This document shows, piece by piece, positions 38,005 to 46,528 of a stretch of DNA of 46,977 bases. Made by a program: the position numbers and the translations under genes. The stretch comes from Gammaproteobacteria bacterium (lineage in GTDB: Bacteria; Pseudomonadota; Gammaproteobacteria; Chromatiales; Chromatiaceae), in NCBI GenBank assembly GCA_030065815.1, contig JASJCU010000026.1:1-46977 (forward strand). Direction: 5' to 3'. Below the pieces are notes generated by a model. The model saw only the letters and a list, made by a program, of their open reading frames with translations. It was not told the origin of the DNA and did not search any database. Within the stretch, counting starts at the first letter, position 1, and every line of letters begins with the position of its first letter.

Positions 38005-38011
38005 GGTGCGT

Positions 38012-38038
38012 CTAGCAGTCGCGAATTGAGAGTGCTAA
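38012..38038 (-). promoter_or_regulatory. CIRCE-like HrcA operator, rpoH-distal copy
   Basis: On the minus strand: TTAGCACTC, a 9-bp spacer and GACTGCTAG. The left arm is a perfect CIRCE arm and the right matches GAGTGCTAA at seven of nine. It lies 7 bp upstream of the proximal copy; together they form a 61-bp symmetric structure whose outer arms are perfect and inner arms degenerate. Confidence 0.82.
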
Positions 38039-38555
38039 TGCTGTTCGGAAGTTCCCGAATACCGAAAAACCTCTGAAAATCAAGCAAAAAAGAACGGGAT
38101 TCCGGGCGCCCGCAGGGTGATCGGCCGGGGCCGCCGTCGACGTGGGTTGACGGACGGCCGTCACAGAACTTGAGTCGAGGCCTGATTGCGCGCCGGTCGT
38201 GCGACGCCGGTCGCGTGACCATCGGCGGCGGCGACGCCTCGCCCGGTTGCCGTCGATTCGCCGCAAGCCGCGGCCGGAAGCCGGCCGGTCTGGTTCGGCA
38301 CACCGCGGTCGCGGGCCCGCCGCGGCCAAGTCGACCGTCGGGTGACGACGGCGCCGATCACCCGGTCCGGTGCGTCGCTGTGCCCGACCCCGGGCGTCCG
38401 GCGTCGCGCGGGGCGCATCGCTGCGGCGCCCTGGTCGCGCTGCGCCACGTGGATCGGCCGACCCGTGCGACTGGCAGCGTGATTGCGGCGGCCACAGCCA
38501 GGCGGGAGCCGTTCCGGCAGCGACCGCCGCGCGGCGCGCCGTCACTGTAGGCCGG

Positions 38556-39449
38556 TCAGCGCGGTGGCGCGATCAGCGCGGCGAGGATCCGTTCGAGGTA
38601 GCGCACGAGCAGTGAGAAATGCCCTTCACCGGCGATGAAGTGGGCGTCGACATCGGGCAGCAGCGCCGCATGGCGCCGGCCCATCGCGACCGGCACCGTG
38701 TGATCGTCGTCGCCATGCCACAGCTGCACCGGCACGCGGACCGCGCTCGGGTCGATGTCCCACGGCTGCGTGAACAGGCCGAGCTCCTGGGCCGGCCCGT
38801 CGCCGCCGCCTTGGAACGCCTCGCGAAACGATGCCGTGACCGCGTCGCGCACCTGCGGGTCGGCGAGCACGTCGCGATCCGCGGCGCCCGCGACGCCGAC
38901 CAGGATGCGCAGGATATGCTCGGGAAAGCGCCCGAGCAGCGGGCCGATGGCGCGCGCATAGGCGCGCCGTGCGAGCGCCGGTGCGTGCAGGTAGAAGCGC
39001 ACGCCGGCCGCCGCCGCGGCATTCATGCCTTGAGTAGCGCCGGGCGTGTCGAGGCGGCCCAGGCCACACGCGATCGCGATCCGGCCGATGCGGTCACCGA
39101 GGTGTTCGCCGGCCGCGAGCGCGTACGGCCCGCCGCCGGAGACGCCGAGCAGTTCGAACCCGTCGATACCGAGCCGGTCGGCGAAACGCGCGAGGTCGTG
39201 CGGCCAGTCGCCGAGCCGCCGCCGCGGCTGCAGCGGTGAGCGGCCGAACCCGGGCCGGTCGGGCGCGATCAGGCGGATGCCGAGGCGCGTGGCCGCGTCG
39301 TCGGCGAGCCGCGCCTCGAGCCGCGAACCGGGGAAGCCGTGGCAATACAGTACCGGTCGGCCGTCGCTCGCACCCCATTCGGTGTAGGCGAGCGTGCGCC
39401 CGTCGCCGAGCTCGCAATGCCGGCACGGGCGCGATCCGGCGTCGCTCAT
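38556..39449 (-). CDS. Alpha/beta hydrolase
   Basis: A 297-residue alpha/beta-fold hydrolase. The oxyanion motif is CHGFPGSR, followed by APDRPGFGRS; the nucleophile is S104 in LGVSGGGPYAL. The likely acid and base are the aspartate in HGDDDHTVP and the histidine in AGEGHFSLL. The substrate is unknown. Its ATG overlaps the stop of the upstream methyltransferase gene (ATGA), so the two are translated together. This pair separates ftsX from rpoH, which are adjacent in E. coli. There is no signal peptide. Confidence 0.85.
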   Translation of the reverse strand: MSDAGSRPCRHCELGDGRTLAYTEWGASDGRPVLYCHGFPGSRLEARLADDAATRLGIRLIAPDRPGFGRSPLQPRRRLGDWPHDLARFADRLGIDGFELLGVSGGGPYALAAGEHLGDRIGRIAIACGLGRLDTPGATQGMNAAAAAGVRFYLHAPALARRAYARAIGPLLGRFPEHILRILVGVAGAADRDVLADPQVRDAVTASFREAFQGGGDGPAQELGLFTQPWDIDPSAVRVPVQLWHGDDDHTVPVAMGRRHAALLPDVDAHFIAGEGHFSLLVRYLERILAALIAPPR

Positions 39450-40120
39450 CGCTTGCGGAAGCGCAGGAAGTACTGCGTGCGCATGAAGTCGAGACGCTCG
39501 ACGAGCTCGAACCCGGCGGCCTCGATCTCCGCGGTCACGACCGCCTCGCCGGCGCGCACGTGGCCGAGCACCCACGGGTGGGTGACACCCGGGATGCGCT
39601 TGAAATCGATGACGACCAGCTCGCCGTCCGGTCGCAGCGCCGCGTGGATGCTGCGCAACGTCGACTGTGGGTACTCGAAATGATGGTAGGTATCGCTGGT
39701 GAACGCGACGTCGATGCTGGCCTCGGCAAGGCGCACGCTGTGCGCATCGTTGACGACGCCGATGACGTTTTCGAGGCCGCGGTCGCGGGCGCGTTGCACG
39801 CTGGCGTCGACGAAGTTGCGCGCGATGTCGACGGCGTAGACGCGGCCGCCCGGTTGCACCGCGCGCGCGAACAGGGTCGCGAAGAAGCCGGTGCCGGCAC
39901 CGATGTCGGCGACGACCTGGCCGGGGCGCAGGCGCAGGTGGCGCAGGATGTCGTCGCGGCGGTCCCAGACCTCGCGGCCGTCGCGCTCGAACACGCCACG
40001 CCAGCGCCTGACGTCCGGGTTGACGTAGCCGTCGTTGATGCCCGGGTTGACGTTCTGCTCGGCCGCCAGCGGCGCGACCCACAGCGCGGTGGCGAGCAGC
40101 AGGCACAGGCAACGGATCAT
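39446..40120 (-). CDS. Exported class I SAM-dependent methyltransferase-like protein
   Basis: A 224-residue protein with a clear signal peptide (MIRCLCLLLATALWVAPLAA, then EQN) and a Rossmann methyltransferase domain. SAM motif I is VADIGAGTGFFA (starting at residue 71), and VYAVDIARNFVDASV, SIDVAFTSDTYHHFEYPQ and LRPDGELVVIDFKR follow. ATG at 40118-40120 has GGGGTC upstream; a frame open to 40186 would add 22 residues. A periplasmic methyltransferase is odd because SAM is cytoplasmic. The target is unknown. It overlaps the downstream hydrolase gene and lies 109 bp after ftsX. Confidence 0.8.
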   Translation of the reverse strand: MIRCLCLLLATALWVAPLAAEQNVNPGINDGYVNPDVRRWRGVFERDGREVWDRRDDILRHLRLRPGQVVADIGAGTGFFATLFARAVQPGGRVYAVDIARNFVDASVQRARDRGLENVIGVVNDAHSVRLAEASIDVAFTSDTYHHFEYPQSTLRSIHAALRPDGELVVIDFKRIPGVTHPWVLGHVRAGEAVVTAEIEAAGFELVERLDFMRTQYFLRFRKR

Positions 40121-40229
40121 CGGCACGACCCCGCGGGTGTCAAACCTGCGCCAATGGTAGAGGTGATTGCGCGCGGCCGCGTTCACGACAGCTGCCGGCG
40201 GCGGCCCCGCGACGGAGACGCGCGTCGGC

Positions 40230-41188
40230 TCACTCCGGCTGGACCTGCGCGAGGTGACGGCCGACCGCGAGCCAGGCGCCGGCCAGGCCGAGCGCCGGTC
40301 CGCCGATCAGCATGCCGAACAGGCTGATCGGGTCGAGCACGTCGAGCGAGAACGTCGACTGGTACAGCCCGGCGAGGCGCTCGACGGGTCCGTCGAGCAG
40401 GTACAGCGCGGTCAGCACCAGGGTCAGCGCGATCGCGGCGCCGAGCAGCCCGTACCACAGGCCCTCGTACAGGAACGGCCGGCGGATGAACGCGTCGGTA
40501 CCGCCGACCAGCTTGACGATCTCGATCTCGCTGTGGCGGTTCTGGATCTCGAGGCGCACCGTGTTGCCGACGATCAGCAGCACCGCGCCGGCCAGCAGCA
40601 CCGCGAGGATCAGCACCGCGCGCTCGATCGCGCCGGTGATCGCGCCGAGCCGCTCGACCCACTGCAGGTCGACCTGGGCGAGCTCGATCTCGCGGTAGTT
40701 CTGCAGCTCGGCGGCCATGCGGCCGACCGCGTCGGCGTCCTGCACCGTCGGCGCCGGCCGCACCAGCACGACCGCGGGCAACGGGTTGTGGTCGAGCAGC
40801 TCGATGGCCTGGCCGAAGCCGGACAGACGGCGGAACTCGTCGAGTGCGGCGCTGCGGCTGATCAGCTGTGCCTCGGCGACGTCGGGTCGGCGTGCGACCT
40901 GCTCGCGCACCGTCGCGGCCTGCTCATCGCTGACCGCGTCGGCGAGGAACAGCGAGATGCTGGCACTGCCGTCCCAGCTGCTGCTCAGCTGGCGGACGTT
41001 GTCGACCAGCAGGTGCAGGCCGCTCGGCAGCGCCAGCGCGATGCCGATCACGGCCGCGGTCATCAGCGTGCTGACCGGGCTGCGGCTCAGGCGACCGAGC
41101 GACGCCAGCGACATCTGCGCGTGGCGCAGCAGCCACGTGACCGGGTTGCGGTTGCGCCTGAAACCGGGCTGGCGTGCACGCCGCGCCA

Positions 41189-41189
<1 letters not shown>
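40230..41189 (-). CDS. ftsX: Cell division protein FtsX (ABC transporter-like permease)
   Basis: A 319-residue FtsX. The cytoplasmic N terminus contains LLRHAQMSLASLGRLSRSPVSTLMTAAVIGIALALP, in which the first helix begins. A periplasmic loop (about 70-180) is followed by three C-terminal helices with AVLLAGAVLLIVGNTVRLEIQNRHSEIEIVKLVGGTDAFIRRPFLYEG, the FtsX hallmark. With FtsE it links division-ring assembly to activation of murein hydrolases. Its ATG shares one base with the ftsE stop (TGATG). Confidence 0.95.
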
Positions 41190-41860
<671 letters not shown>

Positions 41861-41877
41861 GGCTTCACCGTGATCAA

Positions 41878-42010
41878 GGGCCGAGGGCCAGGGGCAGAGG
41901 GCAGAGGTTGATGGTGCGCCGACCTCGCGTGCAAGGCAGTCCCAGTTGCAACGGGGTTCGGGGGCGGGCGCCGGGCCGCCTGGGCCCTTCGCCCTCTGCC
42001 CTCTGCCCTG
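41878..42010. repeat. Inverted GGGCNNN heptamer repeats between ftsE and ftsY
   Basis: The left arm (41878-41907) reads as heptamers GGGCCGA, GGGCCAG, GGGCAGA, GGGCAGA, then GG. The right arm (41982-42010) carries GCCCTCT units in the opposite sense, so the two arms share a 16-base inverted match around a spacer of about 75 bp. The unit is the same as in the array at 1-118. It occupies most of the ftsE-ftsY gap. Confidence 0.88.
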
Positions 42011-42035
42011 CGAATAGCGCCAAAGGCGCTATTCG
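42011..42035 (-). other. Stem-loop spanning the ftsY stop codon
   Basis: A perfect 11-bp stem, CGAATAGCGCC / GGCGCTATTCG, with an AAA loop (TTT on the transcript). The ftsY TAG stop (complement of 42029-42031) is inside the stem. There is no T run, so it may be an RNA-stability or coupling structure rather than a terminator. Confidence 0.6.
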
Positions 42036-43009
42036 AACAGTGCTTTGACGAACTCGTCTGCATCGAATGGCCGCAGGTCCTCGATCCCTTCGCCGACGCC
42101 GATGAAGCGGATCGGCACGCCCAGGCGCTCGGCGATCGCGAAGATGATGCCGCCCTTGGCGGTGCCGTCGAGCTTGGTCAGCGCGATGCCGGTCAGGCCG
42201 ACCGCGTTGTCGAACTCGACCGCCTGGTTCAGCGCGTTCTGCCCGGTGCCGGCGTCGACGACGAGCAGCACCTCGTGCGGTGCGTCGGGGTCGATCTTCT
42301 TCATGACCCGGGTGATCTTGGCCAGCTCGTCCATCAGGTTGGACTTGGTGTGCAGGCGGCCGGCGGTGTCGGCGATCAGCACGTCGACGTTGCGGGCGCT
42401 CGCCGCCTCGAGCGCATCGTAGATCACCGATGCGGCATCGGCGCCGGTCGCCTGCGCGACCACCGGGATGGCGTTGCGCTCGCCCCAGGTCTGCAGCTGC
42501 TCGACCGCGGCGGCGCGGAAGGTGTCGCCGGCGGCCAGCATCACGCTGTTGCCGTCGTCCTTGAAGCGGCGCGCGAGCTTGCCGATCGTGGTCGTCTTGC
42601 CGGCGCCGTTGATGCCGACCATCAGGATCACCAGCGGCCGGCCCGGCGCCGACTCGACGGCCGGCCGGTCGACCCGGCGCAGGATCTCGGCGAGCTGGCC
42701 GCGCAGCCGCTGACCCAGCGCGTCGGGGTCCGACAGCTCCTTGCGGCGCACCTGCGCGGTCAGCTCGTCGATGATCCGCCGGGTCGCGTCGACGCCGACG
42801 TCGGCGGTCAGCAGCAGCGTCTCGATGTCGTCGAGCAGGTCGTCGTCGATCTGCCGGCGGCCGCTGAGCAGGTCGCCGAGGGCGTCGCCGAGATTGGCCC
42901 GGGTCCGCGCCAGCCCGGCCTTGAGGCGGGCGAACAGCCCCTGGGGTTTCGCGGTTTCTTCGGCGACCGCTGCTGCCGGCGCCTGCTTGCTCTTGCCGAA
43001 TCCGAACAT
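42029..43009 (-). CDS. ftsY: Signal recognition particle receptor FtsY
   Basis: A 326-residue SRP GTPase that docks ribosome-SRP complexes at the inner membrane. The N domain runs from about residue 25 (LFARLKAGLARTRANLGDALGDLL). The G domain has GINGAGKTTT (132-141), the DTFRAAAVEQL insertion box, VLIADTAGRLHTKSNLM, VDAGTGQNALNQ, TKLDGTAKGG and GVGEGIEDLRPFDADEFVKALF. The acidic A domain is reduced to about 20 residues, much shorter than in E. coli but common elsewhere. The ATG at 43007-43009 begins with the usual MFGFGK. It is divergent from the M16 peptidase genes. Confidence 0.97.
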   Translation of the reverse strand: MFGFGKSKQAPAAAVAEETAKPQGLFARLKAGLARTRANLGDALGDLLSGRRQIDDDLLDDIETLLLTADVGVDATRRIIDELTAQVRRKELSDPDALGQRLRGQLAEILRRVDRPAVESAPGRPLVILMVGINGAGKTTTIGKLARRFKDDGNSVMLAAGDTFRAAAVEQLQTWGERNAIPVVAQATGADAASVIYDALEAASARNVDVLIADTAGRLHTKSNLMDELAKITRVMKKIDPDAPHEVLLVVDAGTGQNALNQAVEFDNAVGLTGIALTKLDGTAKGGIIFAIAERLGVPIRFIGVGEGIEDLRPFDADEFVKALFE

Positions 43010-43186
43010 GCCCTGTGTCTGCGGGAACTGTCGATGGCGTCGCCGGTCATTTAGCCAAACCAGCGTCCGCCGGGTGGTTGATGACCCCGGGCCGAGTTGC
43101 CAGAATCGGCCCCCGGTCGACGCACTATAGCCATTGTGACGGCGTGTCGAAACACCCGCCGTCGCCCAACCGCAGCCGGGGTAAGC

Positions 43187-44560
43187 ATGCCAGGATTCAA
43201 ACCGCTCATTTCCTACGTCACCGGGCTGTTGCTGCTCGCCGGGTCCGCGGCCGCCGCGGTCAGCGAGCACGAACTCGGCAACGGCATGAAGGTCATCGTC
43301 AAGGTCGACAGCCGCGCCCCGGTCGTCGTGACCCAGGTCTGGTACAAGGTCGGCTCCAGCTACGAGCCCGACGGCATCACCGGGATCTCGCACGCGCTCG
43401 AACACATGATGTTCAAGGGCACGCGCGACGTCGCTCCGGGCGAGTTCTCGCGGCGTATCGCGGCGCTCGGCGGCAACCAGAACGCCTTTACCGGCCGCGA
43501 CTACACCGCGTACTTCGAGACTCTCGCCGCCGAACACCTCGATACCGCGCTCGAACTCGAGGCCGACCGCATGCGCAACCTGGTGCTCGACGCCGACGAG
43601 TTCGCCAAGGAGATCGAGGTGGTCAAGGAAGAGCGCCGCCTGCGCACCGAGGACCGTCCCAGCGGCATGGTCTACGAGCAGTTCAACGCCGTCGCGTGGC
43701 GCGCATCGCCGTACCGCAACCCGGTGATCGGCTGGATGAACGACCTCGACAACATGACCATCGACGACCTCGCCGACTGGTACCGGCGCTGGTACGCACC
43801 GAACAACGCGACGCTGGTCGTCGTCGGCGACGTCGATCCCGCCGAGGTCAAGCGTCTCGCCGACAAGTACTTTGGCGCGTTCGAGCGCGAAGACCTGACG
43901 CCGCCGAAGCCCGCCGCCGAGCCGAAGCAGACCGGCGAGACGCGGGTCGAGGTGCGGGTGCCGGCCAAACAGCCGTACCTGGTGATGGGCTTCAAGACAC
44001 CCAAGATCGGCTGGGCCGAGCAGGAATGGGAGCCCTATGCGCTGTACGTCGCGTCGAGCGTGCTCGACGGCGGCAGCAGTGCCCGCCTGGCGCGCAAGCT
44101 GGTACGCGGCAGCGGCATCGCCGCGTCGGCCGGTGCCAGCTACGGCGCCTACGGCCGGCTGCCCGGCATGTTCCTGCTCGACGGCACGCCTACCGACGAG
44201 CACAGCGTCGCCGAGGTCGAACAGGCGCTGCGCAGCGAGGTCGAGCGCCTGCGTACCGAGCTGATCGACGAGGCCGAGCTCAAGCGCGTCGTGACCCAGG
44301 CGGTCGCGAGCAAGGTCTACGAGGCCGACTCGCTGTTCAACCAGGCGATGGAGATCGGCGTTCTCGAGACCGTCGGCCTCGACTGGCGCCTGATTGAGAA
44401 AGAGATCGACGCGCTCAAGGCGGTCACGCCGGAGCAGGTGCGTGACGTCGCGCAGCGCTACCTGATCAACGAGAACCTGACGGTCGCCACGCTGGTGCCG
44501 TTACCGATGGATCAGAAGGCGCCGCGCGCCGCCGTCACCGGAGGCCGCCATGGCAGCTAA
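43187..44560 (+). CDS. M16 family zinc metallopeptidase, catalytic subunit
   Basis: A 457-residue exported insulinase-type peptidase. A signal peptide (to about residue 24, LLLLAGSAAAA) is followed by the inverted zinc motif H69-A-L-E72-H73 and a downstream glutamate (E149/E150 in VVKEERR) as third ligand. LGGNQNAFTGRDYTAYFE and PVIGWMNDLDNMTIDDLADWYRRWYAPNNATLVVVGD are family segments. ATG 43187 has GGGG seven bases upstream. It overlaps the second M16 gene by 11 bp. A periplasmic heterodimer with that partner is the likely form; the substrate is unknown. Confidence 0.92.
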   Translation: MPGFKPLISYVTGLLLLAGSAAAAVSEHELGNGMKVIVKVDSRAPVVVTQVWYKVGSSYEPDGITGISHALEHMMFKGTRDVAPGEFSRRIAALGGNQNAFTGRDYTAYFETLAAEHLDTALELEADRMRNLVLDADEFAKEIEVVKEERRLRTEDRPSGMVYEQFNAVAWRASPYRNPVIGWMNDLDNMTIDDLADWYRRWYAPNNATLVVVGDVDPAEVKRLADKYFGAFEREDLTPPKPAAEPKQTGETRVEVRVPAKQPYLVMGFKTPKIGWAEQEWEPYALYVASSVLDGGSSARLARKLVRGSGIAASAGASYGAYGRLPGMFLLDGTPTDEHSVAEVEQALRSEVERLRTELIDEAELKRVVTQAVASKVYEADSLFNQAMEIGVLETVGLDWRLIEKEIDALKAVTPEQVRDVAQRYLINENLTVATLVPLPMDQKAPRAAVTGGRHGS

Positions 44561-45893
44561 TTCGATCAAACACCTGTTCGCGCCCGCCGTCGCGGCCGTC
44601 GCGCTGCTCGCACTCGGCGCGGCCGCCGTCGCCGGGCCGAAAGTGGATTCGTGGCAGACCGGCGGAGGCGCCAAGGTCATGTATGTGCACGCACCGGACC
44701 TGCCGATGGTCGACGTGCGTGTCGTCGTCGACGCCGGCAGCGCGCGCGACGGCGAGCTCGCGGGCCTGGCGCGCTTCACCAGCGCGATGCTCAGCGAGGG
44801 CGCCGGTGACTGGGATGCCGACACGCTGGCCGAGCGCCTGGAGTCGCGCGGCATCGAGCTCGGCAGCAGCTCGCTGCGCGACATGGCCTGGGTCAGCGTG
44901 CGCAGCCTGGTCGAGCCCGACGTGCTCGACGTCGCGCTGGATACGCTGCGCACCGTGCTCGCGGCACCGCGCTTCGACGCCGCCGCGATCGAGCGCGTCC
45001 GCCAGCAGATGCAGATCGGGCTGCGCCGCGCGCTGCAGTCCCCGGGCAGCGTCGCCCAGCGGCGTTTCTACCGCACGCTGTATGCCGGCCACCCGTACGC
45101 GCATCCGCCGGGCGGTGAGCAGGCGTCGCTGGCCGCGATCGGCGTCGACGACCTGCGGCGCTTCCATGCCACGCACTATGTCGCCGCCAACGCCGTCGTC
45201 GCGATCGTCGGCGCGGTCGATCGCGCTGCGGCCGAGCGCATCGCCGAGCAGGTGACCGGCGGCCTCGCGGTCGGCCAGAAGGCGCCGCCGCTGCCGCCGG
45301 TGCCGACCGCGAGCGGTGCCGAGCTGCGCGAGTCGTTCCCGTCTTCGCAGACCCACATCTATGTCGGCCAGGCCGGCATGTCGCGCCACGACCCCGACTA
45401 CTACCCGCTGTACGTCGGCAACCACGTGCTCGGCGGCGGTGGCCTGGTGTCGACGCTCGGCGACGAGGTGCGCGAAAAGCGCGGCCTGTCGTACTCGGTG
45501 TACAGCTACTTCAGCCCGATGCGCGTCGATGGTCCGTTCCTGATGGTCGCGCAGACCAAGAACGAACAGGCCGACAAGGCGCTGCAGGTGATGCGTGAGA
45601 CGCTGCAACGCTTCGTTGAACAGGGCCCGGGCGACAAGGAGCTCGAGGACGCCAAGCAGAACCTGATCGGCGGTTTCCCGCTGCGCATCGCGAGCAACGG
45701 CAAGATCGTCGAGTACCTGGCGATGATGGGCTTCTACGACTACCCGCTCGATCATCTCGACACGCTGCCGGGCAAACTGGCCGCGGTCACGGCCGAGCAG
45801 GTGCGCGATGCGTTCAGCCGGCGCATCGTCGACGCGGCCGGGATCGCCGTGATCGTCGGAGGCGCCGCCACGGGCGACGACAGCAGCGGCTGA
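44550..45893 (+). CDS. M16 family peptidase, non-catalytic partner subunit
   Basis: A 447-residue M16 homologue with a signal peptide (to about residue 28). Where the active subunit has HxxEH, this one reads LARFT (about 73-77), so zinc binding is lost. The C-terminal REKRGLSYSVYSYF retains the Arg/Tyr pair that holds the substrate backbone in inactive M16 subunits. HPYAHPPGG and GNHVLGGGGLVSTLGDEV are other family segments. It overlaps the catalytic gene by 11 bp, which suggests coupled synthesis of a 1:1 complex. rsmD starts 3 bp after its stop. Confidence 0.92.
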   Translation: MAANSIKHLFAPAVAAVALLALGAAAVAGPKVDSWQTGGGAKVMYVHAPDLPMVDVRVVVDAGSARDGELAGLARFTSAMLSEGAGDWDADTLAERLESRGIELGSSSLRDMAWVSVRSLVEPDVLDVALDTLRTVLAAPRFDAAAIERVRQQMQIGLRRALQSPGSVAQRRFYRTLYAGHPYAHPPGGEQASLAAIGVDDLRRFHATHYVAANAVVAIVGAVDRAAAERIAEQVTGGLAVGQKAPPLPPVPTASGAELRESFPSSQTHIYVGQAGMSRHDPDYYPLYVGNHVLGGGGLVSTLGDEVREKRGLSYSVYSYFSPMRVDGPFLMVAQTKNEQADKALQVMRETLQRFVEQGPGDKELEDAKQNLIGGFPLRIASNGKIVEYLAMMGFYDYPLDHLDTLPGKLAAVTAEQVRDAFSRRIVDAAGIAVIVGGAATGDDSSG

Positions 45894-45896
45894 CGT

Positions 45897-46472
45897 TTGC
45901 CGTCCGGCGCCAACCAGGTCCGCATCATCGGCGGCCGCCATCGCGGTCGCCGCCTGCCGTTCGTCCCGGTCCGCGGCCTGCGACCGACCCCCGACCGGGT
46001 GCGGGAGACCCTGTTCAACTGGCTGCGCGCCGATGTCGCCGGCGCGCGCTGTCTCGACCTGTTCGCCGGCAGTGGTGCGATCGGCCTCGAGGCGCTGTCG
46101 CGCGGTGCCGCGGCGCTGACGCTGGTCGAGCGCCACCGCGCTGTCGCCGAGCGGTTGCGTGCCAATGTCGCGCTGTTACACGAGGAGGCCGCGCTCGAGG
46201 TCATACAAGCCGACGCGCTGCGCTGGCTGGCGACCGCGACGGCGCGCCGCTACGACATCGTCTTCGTCGACCCGCCGTTCGCCACCGATCTGATGGCTGC
46301 GGCGTGCGCGCGCCTGGAGACGCGCGGCTGGCTGGCCGACGACGCCGTGGTCTATCTTGAGCAGGATGCGCACCGGGCCTGGCCGGCGCTGCCGCCGAGC
46401 TGGACCCTGTACCGCGAGGGCCGCGCCGGGCAGTCGGCGCAGCGTTTGTTGCGCCGCAGCAAGCTGCGTTAG
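45897..46472 (+). CDS. rsmD: 16S rRNA (guanine-966-N2)-methyltransferase
   Basis: A 191-residue RsmD. The N terminus QVRIIGGRHRGRRLPFV, the RPTPDRVRETLFNWL segment, SAM motif LDLFAGSGAIGLEALSRGA, the active-site VDPPF (in IVFVDPPFATD) and GWLADDAVVYLEQ are diagnostic. The start must be TTG at 45897, because the preceding in-frame triplet pair reaches the M16 stop and no ATG or GTG occurs before the conserved region. It shares the usual rsmD-ftsY divergent neighbourhood, here with the M16 pair inserted. Confidence 0.95.
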   Translation: MPSGANQVRIIGGRHRGRRLPFVPVRGLRPTPDRVRETLFNWLRADVAGARCLDLFAGSGAIGLEALSRGAAALTLVERHRAVAERLRANVALLHEEAALEVIQADALRWLATATARRYDIVFVDPPFATDLMAAACARLETRGWLADDAVVYLEQDAHRAWPALPPSWTLYREGRAGQSAQRLLRRSKLR

Positions 46473-46528
46473 TATGACAGGTCCACGACAGCCGGAGCCA
46501 GGGCGCCGACCGCGTCCTGAACACGTAA

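Larger units (their letters stand above)
37945..38555. other. Long non-coding gap upstream of rpoH
   Basis: A 611-bp gap. The rpoH-proximal part (37945-38100) is relatively AT-rich and holds two CIRCE-like operators, a TTCGG-6-CCGAA inverted repeat (38044-38059) and runs of A/T, but no clear -35/-10 could be assigned. The rest (38100-38555) is GC-rich and open in several frames without protein-like composition. It contains small hairpins at 38148-38163 (TGACGG / CCGTCA) and 38271-38287 (CGGCCGG / CCGGCCG). No gene is supported. Confidence 0.6.

Noticed and set aside
37978-38038. A single CIRCE with a 43-bp gap between perfect arms
   Set aside because: Each perfect arm has its own degenerate partner at the canonical 9-bp spacing, so two tandem elements explain the sequence better.
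38170-38550. Plus-strand open frame of about 126 codons in the rpoH-hydrolase gap
   Set aside because: Composition is Arg/Pro/Gly/Ala-rich, there is no motif, no ribosome site and competing open frames exist on both strands.
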